A DNA stretch of 64,000 bases, from NCBI RefSeq assembly GCF_048264025.1, contig NZ_JBLXDN010000006.1, forward strand, positions 62,001 through 126,000, given 5' to 3'. The notes beneath the pieces are model-generated. The model was given only the letters and a program-made list of their open reading frames with translations. It searched no databases and was not told the origin of the DNA. Shown here one piece after another: positions 24,458 to 34,403 of this stretch. The stretch comes from Nitrincola sp048264025. GTDB lineage: Bacteria; Pseudomonadota; Gammaproteobacteria; Pseudomonadales; Balneatricaceae. Each line of letters opens with the position of its first letter. Positions within the stretch are counted from its first letter, which is position 1. Position numbers and translations under genes: made by a program.

Positions 24458-26536
24458 TTAGAAATTCAGGCTGGCCGTGACACCGAGAGTACGTGGTGCA
24501 CCTAGCTGGTAATAGGGGCGTGCGTCATAACCGATGCCTGGATCATTACCAAAGAAAAACCCCCGTTCTGCATAGGTTTTGTTGCCCAGATTGCGTCCCC
24601 ATAAGCGAATGGACCAGTCGGCTGTTTTGTAGCCGATATGGGCATTCATCAGGGTGTAATCCCAGGAGCGGGTGTTATGGCTATCAGAGAAGTAGAAGCT
24701 ATCCATCCCTTCCAGACTGGCACCACTAAACCAGCCGCTACCTGTGTCATAGGCCAGCCCCAACTGATACTGCCAGTGCGGAGCATGGGCGACATCACGA
24801 CGTGACTTTAAGTCCAGATGGTCCTCCTTGATTTTTTTGACTTGTGTACGAAGTAGTCCCGTCATCCCATAAACACTTAGCCCGGAATCCAGTGCATAGT
24901 TGAACTGAAATTCGGCACCGTAATTATTTACCCGCTTAGCATTGAAAATATAGTCGATAAAGCTGAATTCATTTTCGGGCTGATAATTACCACGTAACTG
25001 AGCATCTTTGCGTTGCTGATAAAACACGGAGGCTTGTGTTTGCAGTCGGTCGTTCAAATAGCTGCCCTTGCTACCTATTTCGTAATTCCATAGGGTTTCG
25101 GTGCCAAACTCTCGTAAGTCTGGTGCAAGTTTATCTTTCTCGAAACCACTGTTAATACCGCCCACTTTATAACCGCGTGACAAGCTGGCATAGAGCGTAG
25201 TGTTTTGATTCATCAGATAATCGATAGCTAAGCGACCACCCCAGAGGTGTTCAGTCTTGCGATAGTTAACGCCAAAGGAGTCATCATAGTTTGACTTACT
25301 GAGTTCAGCGCGAAGGCCAGAAGTCAGAATTAGCGTGTCGCTTAACAGAGTTTCCAGCTCACCATAGACAGATAAACGTCGGGTTGAGAAGTCGCTTTGT
25401 ACATTATCGGAGACATCGGTACGGATACGATTTAATTCTGCTGTTTGCCTGAAGGCATAAACACCTGTAGTCCATTGAGTCGAATCATTGAAAATTTCTC
25501 CACCTGGCATGGAAACCCAGCGTAACTCGGCAGTGGATGTATCTGATGAGCGACGATATTGATCATAATAGGAATAGCCATCCAGATGAAAACCATCAAA
25601 CGTCCAGTCCTCATCATAACCATAGTCACTGTCGGTAGCTGAATGGCTTAGGCGCGTTTCCAGTTGGTAGGTTTCAGCACCAGTCCAGACACTGTGCAGT
25701 GCCAGGGCTTTACTGATCTGGCGGTCGCGCCCCGGTTCATCCGACAGGGTGTGGCGGTTATTGTCCAGGCTGAAAGCATCATAGCCATTGTTGATATCGG
25801 CATAAAAACCGGTCAGGTCAACTAACAGGTCATCGCTAGCCACCAGGCGCAGCTTGGCGCGCAGGAAGGTTTCATCGATATTATTGGTGTCTTTGCGGTT
25901 CAGGTGATCGTTACGCATGAAACCGTCACTGCTATTCTGCTGTATGGCCAGGCGCAGTCCGGCGCTATCATTTAACGGTGTGCTGTAAATGCCGGTCAGG
26001 GAGTGACTGTTGTAATTACCGATGCTGGCTTCCAGGCGTCCCTCTGGTTGTGTTGTTGGGTCGTTCGAGCGCATGTTAATCAGTCCCGCCAGGGCATTAC
26101 TACCATACAGTGTCCCTTGTGGACCGCGCAGAACTTCAACCTGTTGAATATCCATCAGACCAGCCGCTCCGGCAATGCTGCTCATGTCGATACCATCAAG
26201 CAACACACCTACAGAGGGATTCACATGTCCAACAAACTGGCTGCGCTCACCGACACCTCGGATCTGGTAGAAGCGTGCGCGTGAGCTGCCTTTAGCCGAG
26301 GTAATGTTGGGTGCGAGGCTTAGCACACCTTCCAGGTGCTGGCTTTGCTGCTGCTCGAGCGTTTGTGCCGAAATGACCGTAATGCTGGCGGGAATGGCTT
26401 CCTGAGCGGCAGGGCGAAAGCCTGATGTAACTACAATTTCATTCAGGGTAACACTAGTTATGGATTCGTTGGCATGGAGCCAGGCCGAGCTGATCAGCGC
26501 GGTGCTGAACAGCAGGTAAGGGTAGAAGGGTTTCAT
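24458..26536 (-). CDS. TonB-dependent outer-membrane receptor under TPP riboswitch control
   Basis: This 692-residue outer-membrane receptor has a signal peptide ending WLHA and a TonB box LNEIVVTSG (about 31-39). The plug domain carries PASITVISAQTLEQ and VEVLRGPQGTLYGSNALAGLINM (about residues 135-157). The barrel is long and ends in Phe (VTASLNF). GGAG lies 7 bases before the ATG. The gene is preceded by a TPP riboswitch, so the likely cargo is thiamine or a thiamine precursor rather than a siderophore. The convergent Fur-box ABC operon might take the cargo onward, but the two are regulated by different signals. The receptor call is certain; the ligand is inferred from the riboswitch. Confidence 0.93.
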   Translation of the reverse strand: MKPFYPYLLFSTALISSAWLHANESITSVTLNEIVVTSGFRPAAQEAIPASITVISAQTLEQQQSQHLEGVLSLAPNITSAKGSSRARFYQIRGVGERSQFVGHVNPSVGVLLDGIDMSSIAGAAGLMDIQQVEVLRGPQGTLYGSNALAGLINMRSNDPTTQPEGRLEASIGNYNSHSLTGIYSTPLNDSAGLRLAIQQNSSDGFMRNDHLNRKDTNNIDETFLRAKLRLVASDDLLVDLTGFYADINNGYDAFSLDNNRHTLSDEPGRDRQISKALALHSVWTGAETYQLETRLSHSATDSDYGYDEDWTFDGFHLDGYSYYDQYRRSSDTSTAELRWVSMPGGEIFNDSTQWTTGVYAFRQTAELNRIRTDVSDNVQSDFSTRRLSVYGELETLLSDTLILTSGLRAELSKSNYDDSFGVNYRKTEHLWGGRLAIDYLMNQNTTLYASLSRGYKVGGINSGFEKDKLAPDLREFGTETLWNYEIGSKGSYLNDRLQTQASVFYQQRKDAQLRGNYQPENEFSFIDYIFNAKRVNNYGAEFQFNYALDSGLSVYGMTGLLRTQVKKIKEDHLDLKSRRDVAHAPHWQYQLGLAYDTGSGWFSGASLEGMDSFYFSDSHNTRSWDYTLMNAHIGYKTADWSIRLWGRNLGNKTYAERGFFFGNDPGIGYDARPYYQLGAPRTLGVTASLNF

Positions 26537-26599
26537 GTCAGTCTCCGGTTAGTATCGAAGACCCGGTCGCGCGCGAAGAAAGATCACTCAGAGTGGTTT

Positions 26600-26683
26600 C
26601 CTATTCCTACGCCGGCATCATCCGGATCAGGTTCAAAGGGTTCGCTTAGCGCATCTCAGGCATGTAATCATGCCACCCCTTAG
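26600..26683 (-). promoter_or_regulatory. TPP riboswitch upstream of TonB receptor
   Basis: Read on the minus strand, the THI elements occur in order: AAGGGGTGGCAT, CTGAGATG, AACCCTTTGAACCTGAT, CCGGATGATGCCGG and CGTAGGAA. The 3' end lies 63 bases before the receptor ATG, so thiamine pyrophosphate probably controls termination or ribosome access. A riboswitch on a TonB receptor implies that the receptor takes up thiamine or a precursor. Confidence 0.95.
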
Positions 26684-26965
26684 GATATAACAGCCGTTAG
26701 TACGGCAACTCTTATAGCATACTCGGTTGAGAGGGCGATTTTAAGCGGGTAGCCGCTTTAATCTGCGGCAGATAATAGTATTTAATATCAGTAAAAGTTA
26801 ATGTTTTTAATCTCAGGCCAGCCTTAGCTGATGTTTCTACTGGGAGATACTGATGACTAATGGGTAATACGCAGATGCCCGTTTTATAACTACCCTATAT
26901 CCTTTGATTTTAAAGCAACTTTAGGTTTATTCTGTAATGACCATAAAGTATGGGTGGATATCGAT
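26684..26965. other. Divergent intergenic region
   Basis: About 280 bases separate the riboswitch from the phosphatase gene. On the minus strand TATGCT, or the extended -10 TGCTATAAG (near 26716-26727), could be the receptor promoter, upstream of the riboswitch. The rest is AT-rich and probably holds the plus-strand promoter of the phosphatase/GGDEF-EAL pair. I see no ORF or clear operator. Confidence 0.4.
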
Positions 26966-27592
26966 ATGTATAAATGGTTACCAATACTAGTGCTTGCCTG
27001 TTCGGGTATGTTGGCTTATGCAGCGGATGAGTTCGCACCAAGTCCAGCGACGCCAGAGCAATTGAATCTAATTCGTGAAGGTGGCTATGTGCTGTTTATT
27101 CGCCATGGTCCAACCGATACCTCCTACCCTGATCGTGTACCCATAGATTTGCAAGACTGCACTACGCAGCGTCCATTAACAGATGCCGGGCGTCAATTAA
27201 TGGCGCAGGTCGGTGAGTACTTGCGTCAGGCAGAGATTCCTATCGGAGAGGTCCACAGCAGCCCGTTATGTCGGGCCAAAGAAACGGCTGACCTGCTGTT
27301 TGGTCTGAACCGCTATGCGGTGGACAATGAACTGATGTATGTAGCCGCACTGACGGATGTAGAAAAGCAACCTATCATCGCCAGAACTCATCACCTCTTA
27401 TCTTCGGCTGTGGCGCCTGGTCATAATCGCGTATTAGTAGCACACGGTCCCAATATGGTGGAAGTGATGGAGTACTTTCCAGTTGAAGGTACCTTGGTAA
27501 TTATTGAAGCAAATCAAGAGCAACAGCAATTTACTTATATTGCCAGTATAGAGCCAGATCACTGGCCAAGGCTGCTGGCTGAGCAGGAGTAG
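26966..27592 (+). CDS. Periplasmic histidine phosphatase family protein
   Basis: This 208-residue phosphoglycerate-mutase-like protein has a signal peptide (MYKWLPILVLACSGMLAYAA). The catalytic RHG motif lies in YVLFIRHGPTDT and the second His in VLVAHGPNMVEV. SSPLCRAKETA supplies the usual phosphate-binding Arg. I chose the ATG at 26966, with GGTGGA about 8 bases upstream, over the GTG at 26954. It is 5 bp before the GGDEF-EAL gene, so the two are co-transcribed. The substrate of such exported histidine phosphatases is generally unknown; some act on phosphosugars or lipid carriers. Confidence 0.8.
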   Translation: MYKWLPILVLACSGMLAYAADEFAPSPATPEQLNLIREGGYVLFIRHGPTDTSYPDRVPIDLQDCTTQRPLTDAGRQLMAQVGEYLRQAEIPIGEVHSSPLCRAKETADLLFGLNRYAVDNELMYVAALTDVEKQPIIARTHHLLSSAVAPGHNRVLVAHGPNMVEVMEYFPVEGTLVIIEANQEQQQFTYIASIEPDHWPRLLAEQE

Positions 27593-27597
27593 TCCAG

Positions 27598-29739
27598 ATG
27601 AGAGCTGGCAAAACGGTATTGCTGATGTTCCTGTTGCCAGCATTTCTCATGCTTGTGCTGTCACTGTTGATAGGATTCTTCTCACTTAACAGTTTGAGGT
27701 CCCAGTATATCGAAAGCAGTGATATACAGGCGGAAGATCTGCAAACCCTCCATATGGAGTCTATATTTAAGCGGGATATTTCTGAACTGCATAGTCGTGT
27801 GGTGACTATGCTGGATGGTGCCCGCAAGCATCAATTCACTGATATTCAGTTGTACCGCGAGCACTCTCAATTGGTTAATGATCTGGCTGAGATTCAACAA
27901 CTGGTTGATGGTCTGGCTGAATCAAACCTGCTTAAAGAAGTTAATCATAACTCTGTAAAAGGGCTTCAACAGTCTTTTTCAGACTATCGCAGCTTAGCGA
28001 TAATGGCTACAGAAATAGCTGCGATTGACCCGGATACGGCTGGTTCTTTTTTTGCGCAGGCACAAACCAGTTTTAACCAGTTTTCGATTTTTACCGGACG
28101 TATCTCCATATTGCTGACGGATCGGACCATGTTGCGTGAACAACGAGCGCGGGCACGGCATGAGCGTGCCTTTGTTCATATTTTTATTTTTGGCTTAGTC
28201 GGTACGTTGTTGGTGTTGCTGATGGTGTTTGCCATTGCCTATCGAGTCAGTGGTCATGTGCGTGATATTGCTGATGCACTGAGTAAGTTGTCTTATAATA
28301 CCGAAGACGAATTGCGTTTACCGGCTATTGAGCGTTTAAAGAACACATCACGAGGCGAGTTTGGTCGTATTGCCAGTGCGCTGTTGGGCTTTCGTGACGA
28401 TATGGAGCGGCGTATACAGGCTGAGAAAGAAAACCACCGGCTGATTTTTTACGATGCACTGACCGGGTTGCCTAACCGGCGTTTGTTAGAAGAGCAGTTA
28501 CGCTATGCGGCTGGTGCCAGTTCGCGGGTCAGTAATTACCATGCGCTACTTTGGCTGGATATAGATCGCTTTAAAACCATTAATGATATACGCGGGCATC
28601 AGGCGGGTGATCAGTTGCTGGTCAGTTTTGCAGATACAATTCGTTTGCTGCTTAAAGAGGGGGATTTGCTGGCACGTGTTGGCGGTGATGAGTTTGCTAT
28701 TTTGCTGGAGCTTCCTCAGGGACTGAAATCAGAAGCCGCTATGGAGGCTGAACGGGTGGCACTGGATATCTGTTCGAGCGTAGCAAAAGTATATGAGGTG
28801 GAAGGGCATTCCCATTATTTAACCGTTAGCATTGGTATTGAACTATTTTCTGACAAAACCCTGAGTAGCGATGATCTGCTTAATCAGGCTGAAGTTGCCA
28901 AATACCAAGCTAAAGATGCCGGACGTAACAGGGTATCTTTCTATGATCCGAGTATTCAGGCAGAGATTAATCGGCGTGCTGAGCTTGGGAATGAGCTGCG
29001 TACAGCCATGGAGCGTCATGAGCTGCGGTTATTTTATCAGTTACAGTATGATCAAGCGGCTCGTCCAATCGGAGCTGAGGCCTTGCTACGATGGCAGCAT
29101 ACCCAGCGAGGTCTGGTTTCACCTGCTGATTTTATTCCGTTGGCTGAAGATACTGGCTTGATTATTCCTATGGGGGAGTGGGTTATAGTCACAGCGTGTG
29201 AATTACTGGCACAGTGGCAAGAAGGTGAGCAGACACGCGATCTGCAGCTAGCGGTCAATGTCAGTGCTAAACAGTTCCTACAGCCGAAATTTGTTGAGAT
29301 GGTGTTACAGACCCTGCAACAGACAGGTGCCAGGGCTGACAGGTTAAAGCTGGAGCTCACTGAGTCAGCTGTGCTGGAAGATATAGAGCAGGCTATTCAC
29401 AAAATGCAGCAGCTGCGCCAACAGGGGGTATCCTTTGCTATGGATGATTTTGGTACCGGTTATTCCTCACTGCAGTACTTAAAGCGTCTGCCACTGGATC
29501 AGATCAAGATCGACCAGTCTTTTGTGCGCGATATCGTTGAAGATCCGGATGATGCTGTGATTATCCGAACGATCATTGCTATGGGGCAGGCACTATCCAT
29601 TGAAGTTATCGCTGAAGGGGTTGAAACAGCCGAGCAACGTGATCTGTTGCTGTCCTATGGTTGCCTGAGGTATCAGGGCTACTTGTTTACCAGACCTTTA
29701 CCCATCAACGAATGCATGGTACTGCTTAAAACAGAGTGA
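27598..29739 (+). CDS. Membrane GGDEF-EAL c-di-GMP protein
   Basis: This 713-residue membrane sensor has two membrane helices (about 8-28 and 193-214) around a helical periplasmic domain. A HAMP-like linker follows, then a GGDEF domain with an intact VGGDEF (362-366), then an EAL domain. The EAL catalytic set is present: EALLRW, ELTES, DDFGTGYSSL, KIDQSFV and EVIAEGVET. Both synthesis and breakdown of c-di-GMP are thus possible; in most such proteins one activity dominates. The inhibitory RxxD site before GGDEF is missing (the residues are KEGD), so the cyclase would not be product-inhibited. It is co-transcribed with the exported phosphatase. Confidence 0.93.
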   Translation: MRAGKTVLLMFLLPAFLMLVLSLLIGFFSLNSLRSQYIESSDIQAEDLQTLHMESIFKRDISELHSRVVTMLDGARKHQFTDIQLYREHSQLVNDLAEIQQLVDGLAESNLLKEVNHNSVKGLQQSFSDYRSLAIMATEIAAIDPDTAGSFFAQAQTSFNQFSIFTGRISILLTDRTMLREQRARARHERAFVHIFIFGLVGTLLVLLMVFAIAYRVSGHVRDIADALSKLSYNTEDELRLPAIERLKNTSRGEFGRIASALLGFRDDMERRIQAEKENHRLIFYDALTGLPNRRLLEEQLRYAAGASSRVSNYHALLWLDIDRFKTINDIRGHQAGDQLLVSFADTIRLLLKEGDLLARVGGDEFAILLELPQGLKSEAAMEAERVALDICSSVAKVYEVEGHSHYLTVSIGIELFSDKTLSSDDLLNQAEVAKYQAKDAGRNRVSFYDPSIQAEINRRAELGNELRTAMERHELRLFYQLQYDQAARPIGAEALLRWQHTQRGLVSPADFIPLAEDTGLIIPMGEWVIVTACELLAQWQEGEQTRDLQLAVNVSAKQFLQPKFVEMVLQTLQQTGARADRLKLELTESAVLEDIEQAIHKMQQLRQQGVSFAMDDFGTGYSSLQYLKRLPLDQIKIDQSFVRDIVEDPDDAVIIRTIIAMGQALSIEVIAEGVETAEQRDLLLSYGCLRYQGYLFTRPLPINECMVLLKTE

Positions 29740-29745
29740 TAAATC

Positions 29746-29772
29746 ACTGATCCAGATCAGCTATCAGTTTTT
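29746..29772 (+). terminator. Weak possible terminator after GGDEF-EAL gene
   Basis: ACTGAT and ATCAGT pair around an 11-base loop and are followed directly by TTTT. A competing palindrome, CTGATC-CA-GATCAG, overlaps the same bases. The stem is short and AT-rich, so termination would be incomplete at best. Confidence 0.35.
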
Positions 29773-29883
29773 GTCCATCTGAAAATTATAATATAGACTA
29801 TATACACAAGGCAGGAACGAGATCTGCTTTCTTTGTCGATTTCAGGGAGGGAACGAAGCAGGATTACCTTGAGGAATCATGCC

Positions 29884-32232
29884 ATGCAGTACCTGCTCAC
29901 AATTAGCTTTCGCCGTCTAGCGGTGCTGCTGGTTTTTTGGCTATTCTCCCTCCTGGCTGCCGCGGTGTTTGCAGATGAACATCAGACCGTCCCGCCATCC
30001 AAACACAGGCTTAACTTTGGCGTATTCTCTTATTTGGGCCAGGAGCAGACAGAGGCTAAATATGCGCCACTGATTGCTTATCTAAATAGCGTGCTGGTTA
30101 CAGAGGAGGTTATCTTGCATGTGCTGCCTCAGAGTGAGCTTAATCAGCGTATTCGTGATAGCGAGGTGGACATAGTAACCACCAATCCCACGCATTTTCT
30201 GGTGGCGCGCGCCCAATATCCGCTGACAGGCGTCATCGCAACACTGGTTGAATCACACCAAGGACTCCCTTCTTATCAGTTGGGAGGAGCCATCCTTACT
30301 TCAGCAGACCGACAGGATATAAACAGTCTACAGGATATTAAAAACAAACGTGTAGCCGTTCCCAGTCGTGAAAATATGGGCGGTTATCTGGCACAGGTGT
30401 ATGAACTTTTTCAGGACAACATACGCCTGCCTGATGATATTCAAGAACTGCAGGAATTGGGCACACATTACGAGGCAGTTCGAGCTGTTATAGAGGGTCG
30501 CGTAGACGTGGCGTTCGTGCGTGATGGAATCGTTGAGCAACTGCAACGCAACGGGAAACTGGAAGAAAGTGCAGTTAAATTTATCAATTTACAGCCAAAC
30601 TCCAATTTCACCCATCAGGTATCCACCCGCTTGTACCCAGAGTGGCCGGTATTCGCATTACCGCATGTGAATGATCGTGCTATTCGTCATGTGGCTGCCG
30701 CCCTTTTTTCACTGGAACCGGAACACCCAGCGGCACAGCAGGCTGGTATTTATGGTTTTACTGTACCCGCTGATTATTTGTCAGTCGAAGAGCTGGCGCG
30801 TGCATTGCGCTTACCCCCCTTCGAGAAAATCCCTGATTTTACCTTGATGGATGCCTGGGAACGTTGGCAGTACTTAATCTTGATTATTATGCTCGCAACG
30901 CTGGTTATCCTTACATTAAGTTTGTCTCTGGCATGGCATTGGGGTAAAACTCATATCGAGCGGGTGCGTTTCAAAACCCTGCTACAGGGACTCGGTGAAG
31001 GTGTCTATGGGGTTGATCGTCAGGGGCAGTGTACGTTTATCAATGACGCGGCTCTAAAAATGCTGCAGGTGACTTCATCACAAGCCCTGGGTCAGGATCA
31101 GCATAGGTTGTTTCATCATCACTATCAGAACGGTAAAGTCTATCCACATGCAGACTGCCCGATTGTTAAGACGCTTGAGGATGGCCGGCAGCGACAGCAG
31201 CGCGATTGGTTTATCCGTTATAATGGTGGCAGTTTTCCGGTCGAAATGACTGTGACACCCTTGTTTGCCAAGGATCGAATCAGTGGCGCCGTAGTAGCGT
31301 TTTCTGATATTACCCAGCGCGTCAGGGCTGAACAGGAAAACAAGCGCTTGACAGAGTATAACCGCATGTTACTTGAGTCAGCCGGTGATGGCATCTATGG
31401 ATGTGATATGCAGGGTCTGTGTACCTTTATCAATCCGGCCGCCTTGGCGATGCTGGGCCTTGAGTATCAAGAGGTGATTGGCAAAGATCAGCACGAGGTT
31501 TTCCATCACCTTCACCCTGATGGTAGTGACTATCCCCACGAAGACTGCCCAGTACATCTGACCTTGGCGCAGGGTAAGTGGCAAGAGTGTGAAGATCACT
31601 TTGTTCACAGTAGAGGTGATACCTTTCCGGTGCACATGAAAGTAAGCCCAGTGTTTGAAGAACGAGAGCAGGTGGGTGCTGTAGTAGTATTCCAGGATAT
31701 TACCAAACAAAAAGCCATGGAAAAGCAACTTATCGCCCTGACCACGACCGATGACCTGACCGGACTCTACAATCGACGTTATTTCCAGATGCAGCTTAAA
31801 AAAGAGTTTTCACGCTATCAGCGCTCTTTTGCAGATAACGCTGTATTGATGATTGATCTGGATCATTTTAAGCATATTAATGACAGTTTTGGTCATGCTG
31901 CCGGTGATAAAGTGCTAAGAGAGTTTGCTGGACTGTTGATGCAGCAGCAACGCAGCAGTGATCTCTCTGCGCGTGTTGGCGGTGAGGAATTTGCTTTACT
32001 GCTACCGGATACCTCTCTCAAGGATGCGATGACCTTTGCCAACCGTTTCAGGGAGCAAGTGGCCGCCAAAGTATTTATCTTTGAGGAGCAAACTATTCCG
32101 TTGACCGTCAGTATTGGCTGCACATTGATGTCACTGGATGACTCGCGGCCAGATATGGCCCTGGCCAGAGCTGACAAAGCCTTGTACCAGGCCAAGGAGA
32201 AGGGTCGTAATCAAGTGGTGGCTGTTAGCTGA
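29884..32232 (+). CDS. PhnD-like sensor diguanylate cyclase (PBP-TM-PAS-PAS-GGDEF)
   Basis: This 782-residue sensor has a signal segment (1-30), then a periplasmic PhnD-type binding domain (about 42-300, with LNFGVFSYLGQEQTEAKYAP). One membrane helix (about 330-350), two PAS domains (about 362-480 and 494-608) and a GGDEF domain with GGEEF at 699-703 follow. An RSSD inhibitory site lies five residues before GGEEF, so product inhibition is likely. I chose the ATG at 29884 because GAGGAA is 7 bases upstream. PhnD-like domains bind phosphate, phosphonate or similar ligands, so the input may be periplasmic. The two PAS domains are duplicates sharing an H-rich DQH...FHH and YPHxDCP pattern. Confidence 0.9.
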   Translation: MQYLLTISFRRLAVLLVFWLFSLLAAAVFADEHQTVPPSKHRLNFGVFSYLGQEQTEAKYAPLIAYLNSVLVTEEVILHVLPQSELNQRIRDSEVDIVTTNPTHFLVARAQYPLTGVIATLVESHQGLPSYQLGGAILTSADRQDINSLQDIKNKRVAVPSRENMGGYLAQVYELFQDNIRLPDDIQELQELGTHYEAVRAVIEGRVDVAFVRDGIVEQLQRNGKLEESAVKFINLQPNSNFTHQVSTRLYPEWPVFALPHVNDRAIRHVAAALFSLEPEHPAAQQAGIYGFTVPADYLSVEELARALRLPPFEKIPDFTLMDAWERWQYLILIIMLATLVILTLSLSLAWHWGKTHIERVRFKTLLQGLGEGVYGVDRQGQCTFINDAALKMLQVTSSQALGQDQHRLFHHHYQNGKVYPHADCPIVKTLEDGRQRQQRDWFIRYNGGSFPVEMTVTPLFAKDRISGAVVAFSDITQRVRAEQENKRLTEYNRMLLESAGDGIYGCDMQGLCTFINPAALAMLGLEYQEVIGKDQHEVFHHLHPDGSDYPHEDCPVHLTLAQGKWQECEDHFVHSRGDTFPVHMKVSPVFEEREQVGAVVVFQDITKQKAMEKQLIALTTTDDLTGLYNRRYFQMQLKKEFSRYQRSFADNAVLMIDLDHFKHINDSFGHAAGDKVLREFAGLLMQQQRSSDLSARVGGEEFALLLPDTSLKDAMTFANRFREQVAAKVFIFEEQTIPLTVSIGCTLMSLDDSRPDMALARADKALYQAKEKGRNQVVAVS

Positions 32233-32361
32233 TACAGCAGAAAGCTTAAATTCCCTTGCATTTTAAATGCATACGTTGTTAATTAAGCTATAAAAGCGGC
32301 TCTTTAGCAGTGCTAGTTTCCATTGAGCCATACGTTTCGTTTGAGCATCTATGGGTGAACC

Positions 32362-34392
32362 ATGTACGTACTATGGAACAGGTTATCTTTACGCTTACGC
32401 CTTTTTGTTGCCTTTGGTGTGTTGTTCTCTCTGGTGATGATTATTTCATTACTACTGCAGTCCCGGTTTTATAGTCAGAGTCGGGTGGATAGTCTGATCA
32501 CACAGGAGTTACCAGCACAGCTGGAAAAGCTCGGTAGTGCCGTAGCCTTTCAGTTAGCGCCTAGCTTACAGGTTTCTCGTAGTCTGGCTGCAAACTCCTT
32601 TATTGAGCGCTGGATACGTCAGGGCATGCCAGAATCTGATCTGTGGATGATAGAGGCGGAGATGGCCCGTGTACACAATCAACTGGAAGCCGGCATCGTT
32701 TTTATTGCGGCCAATGATGGCCAGAGAATTTTCTACCATCATTATCAGAATGGACAGCTAAACCGCCGCGAGATGCGCCGTAATAATGCTGATGACAGTT
32801 GGTATTTTCGTTATCTGGGTACTGAGGCTCCTTATGAACTGAATCTGGATTCCAATGAGTTCAGTGGTGAACAGTTACAGATGTTCGTCAACTACAGCAG
32901 CAACACCCTGAACAACACAGGTGAACCGATCAGTGTGGCGGGCGTTGGACTGGATATGTTGCATCTGGCTGAAAGTGTGAGCGCTTACCGACTTGGCGAA
33001 GGCGGCCGTGCCTCATTAGCTAACCAGGATGGCATTGTTGAAGTAAAGGCCGAAGGGGCCTTGATTCAGGATCTAAATAGCTCAGCTGCACTGCAAGGCT
33101 TGCAGGGACATCAGAAGGTGGCGGTTGCTCAAGTAGTCCAGGATGGTGAAGCGCTGTTTGTGGGTACCATCTGGATCGAGGATTTGCAGCGCTACCTGGT
33201 GGTTGAGGTGCCTCGTGCTGAGTTTATGGACCCAATCAGTCAGCAGCTATACCGTTCAATGCTGATCAGCTTTGTGCTCTTGCTGATCAGTTTGGTGCTG
33301 CTCTATCCGTTAGCAACGTCTCTCAGTCGCCCATTAGTTCATTTTCAGCAACAGTTACTGGGTATTTCACAGACCCTGGATCTGTCACGGCGGATTGATG
33401 TTTCTGATCAGGCTGAGCTGGGCGACCTGGCCAAACAGACCAATCACCTGCTGGAACGACTGTCTCACATCATTCAGGCGATTTTCCGTAATGCTGACAA
33501 CCTGAGCGAATCAGCGGGTCGTCTGGCACATACGGCTGGTTTAGTTAATCAAAACAACGATCTGCAGCAGCAAGTCAGCCAATCTATGGCGGCGGCAGTG
33601 GAGCAGATGTCATCCTCCGTAGCGGAAATCACCTCGACCATGGAAGAGCTGTCAGCCTCTTCGACACAGATTGCCGATCATTCACAGTCCGTTGTGGATG
33701 TGGCGAATCTGACCTTGGATAGCAGTAAGAAAGGGGCCCAGGCGATGCAGCAGTTACTGCAACACATGGCTGAGATCCAGCAGGACAATGCCCGTAGTCT
33801 GGATGAAATTATGCAGTTGGGCGCCAAGTCCAAGCAGATCAGCAAGGTGATGGATCTGATCAATACGCTGGCGGACCAAACCAAGTTGATTGCATTTAAC
33901 GCCGCGCTGGAAGCCTCCAGTGCTGGAGACTCAGGCAAGCGTTTTTCCGTTGTAGCCAGTGAAATACGTCGCCTGGCTGACAGTGTGACTGACTCGACGT
34001 TTGAGATTGAAGAGCGCATACAGGAGATACAGGACTCGATCAGTCGTTTGGTGATCACCTCAGAAAAAGGCTCCGGCTCTATTCAAAGTGGTATGGAGGT
34101 CAGCGCCATCACCGCCGATGACCTGAATGCCTTGGTACAAGCTGCCACTAAAACCAGCAATGCCGCCCAGCAGATCTCACTTTCTACCAAGCAGCAAAAA
34201 ACCGCCAGCAGTCAGGTGGTGATTGCCTTGCGTGATATTGCCAATGCCAGTACCCACAATGCGCAGTCGGTACGCAGTATTACCGAGATCAGTGAAGAGA
34301 TGGTGAACATGTCGGCTGAGTTGAATCAATTGGTGCAAGAGTTTCGAGTAGCAAACCCTGCAGGCACGACTTCTGACAGACAGGATCAGTAA
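32362..34392 (+). CDS. Methyl-accepting chemotaxis protein
   Basis: This is a 676-residue chemoreceptor and the first gene of the chemosensory cluster. It has a membrane helix (12-33), a large Cache-like periplasmic domain (about 35-298), a second helix (300-320), HAMP (about 320-375) and a long coiled-coil signalling domain. The hairpin tip around 500-535 reads LADQTKLIAFNAALEASSAG, a variant of the common QTNLLALNAAIEAARAG. That variant points to a non-flagellar (alternative-function) chemosensory array. There is no CheR-docking pentapeptide at the C-terminus. The ligand is unknown. It most likely signals to the CheA-REC encoded downstream. Confidence 0.93.
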   Translation: MYVLWNRLSLRLRLFVAFGVLFSLVMIISLLLQSRFYSQSRVDSLITQELPAQLEKLGSAVAFQLAPSLQVSRSLAANSFIERWIRQGMPESDLWMIEAEMARVHNQLEAGIVFIAANDGQRIFYHHYQNGQLNRREMRRNNADDSWYFRYLGTEAPYELNLDSNEFSGEQLQMFVNYSSNTLNNTGEPISVAGVGLDMLHLAESVSAYRLGEGGRASLANQDGIVEVKAEGALIQDLNSSAALQGLQGHQKVAVAQVVQDGEALFVGTIWIEDLQRYLVVEVPRAEFMDPISQQLYRSMLISFVLLLISLVLLYPLATSLSRPLVHFQQQLLGISQTLDLSRRIDVSDQAELGDLAKQTNHLLERLSHIIQAIFRNADNLSESAGRLAHTAGLVNQNNDLQQQVSQSMAAAVEQMSSSVAEITSTMEELSASSTQIADHSQSVVDVANLTLDSSKKGAQAMQQLLQHMAEIQQDNARSLDEIMQLGAKSKQISKVMDLINTLADQTKLIAFNAALEASSAGDSGKRFSVVASEIRRLADSVTDSTFEIEERIQEIQDSISRLVITSEKGSGSIQSGMEVSAITADDLNALVQAATKTSNAAQQISLSTKQQKTASSQVVIALRDIANASTHNAQSVRSITEISEEMVNMSAELNQLVQEFRVANPAGTTSDRQDQ

Positions 34393-34403
34393 GGCTGATG
34401 ATA

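Noticed and set aside
32257..32271. TGCATTT-T-AAATGCA palindrome before the chemoreceptor gene
   Set aside because: It is AT-rich, has only seven-base arms and no T-run, and matches no regulator consensus I know; it could be chance.
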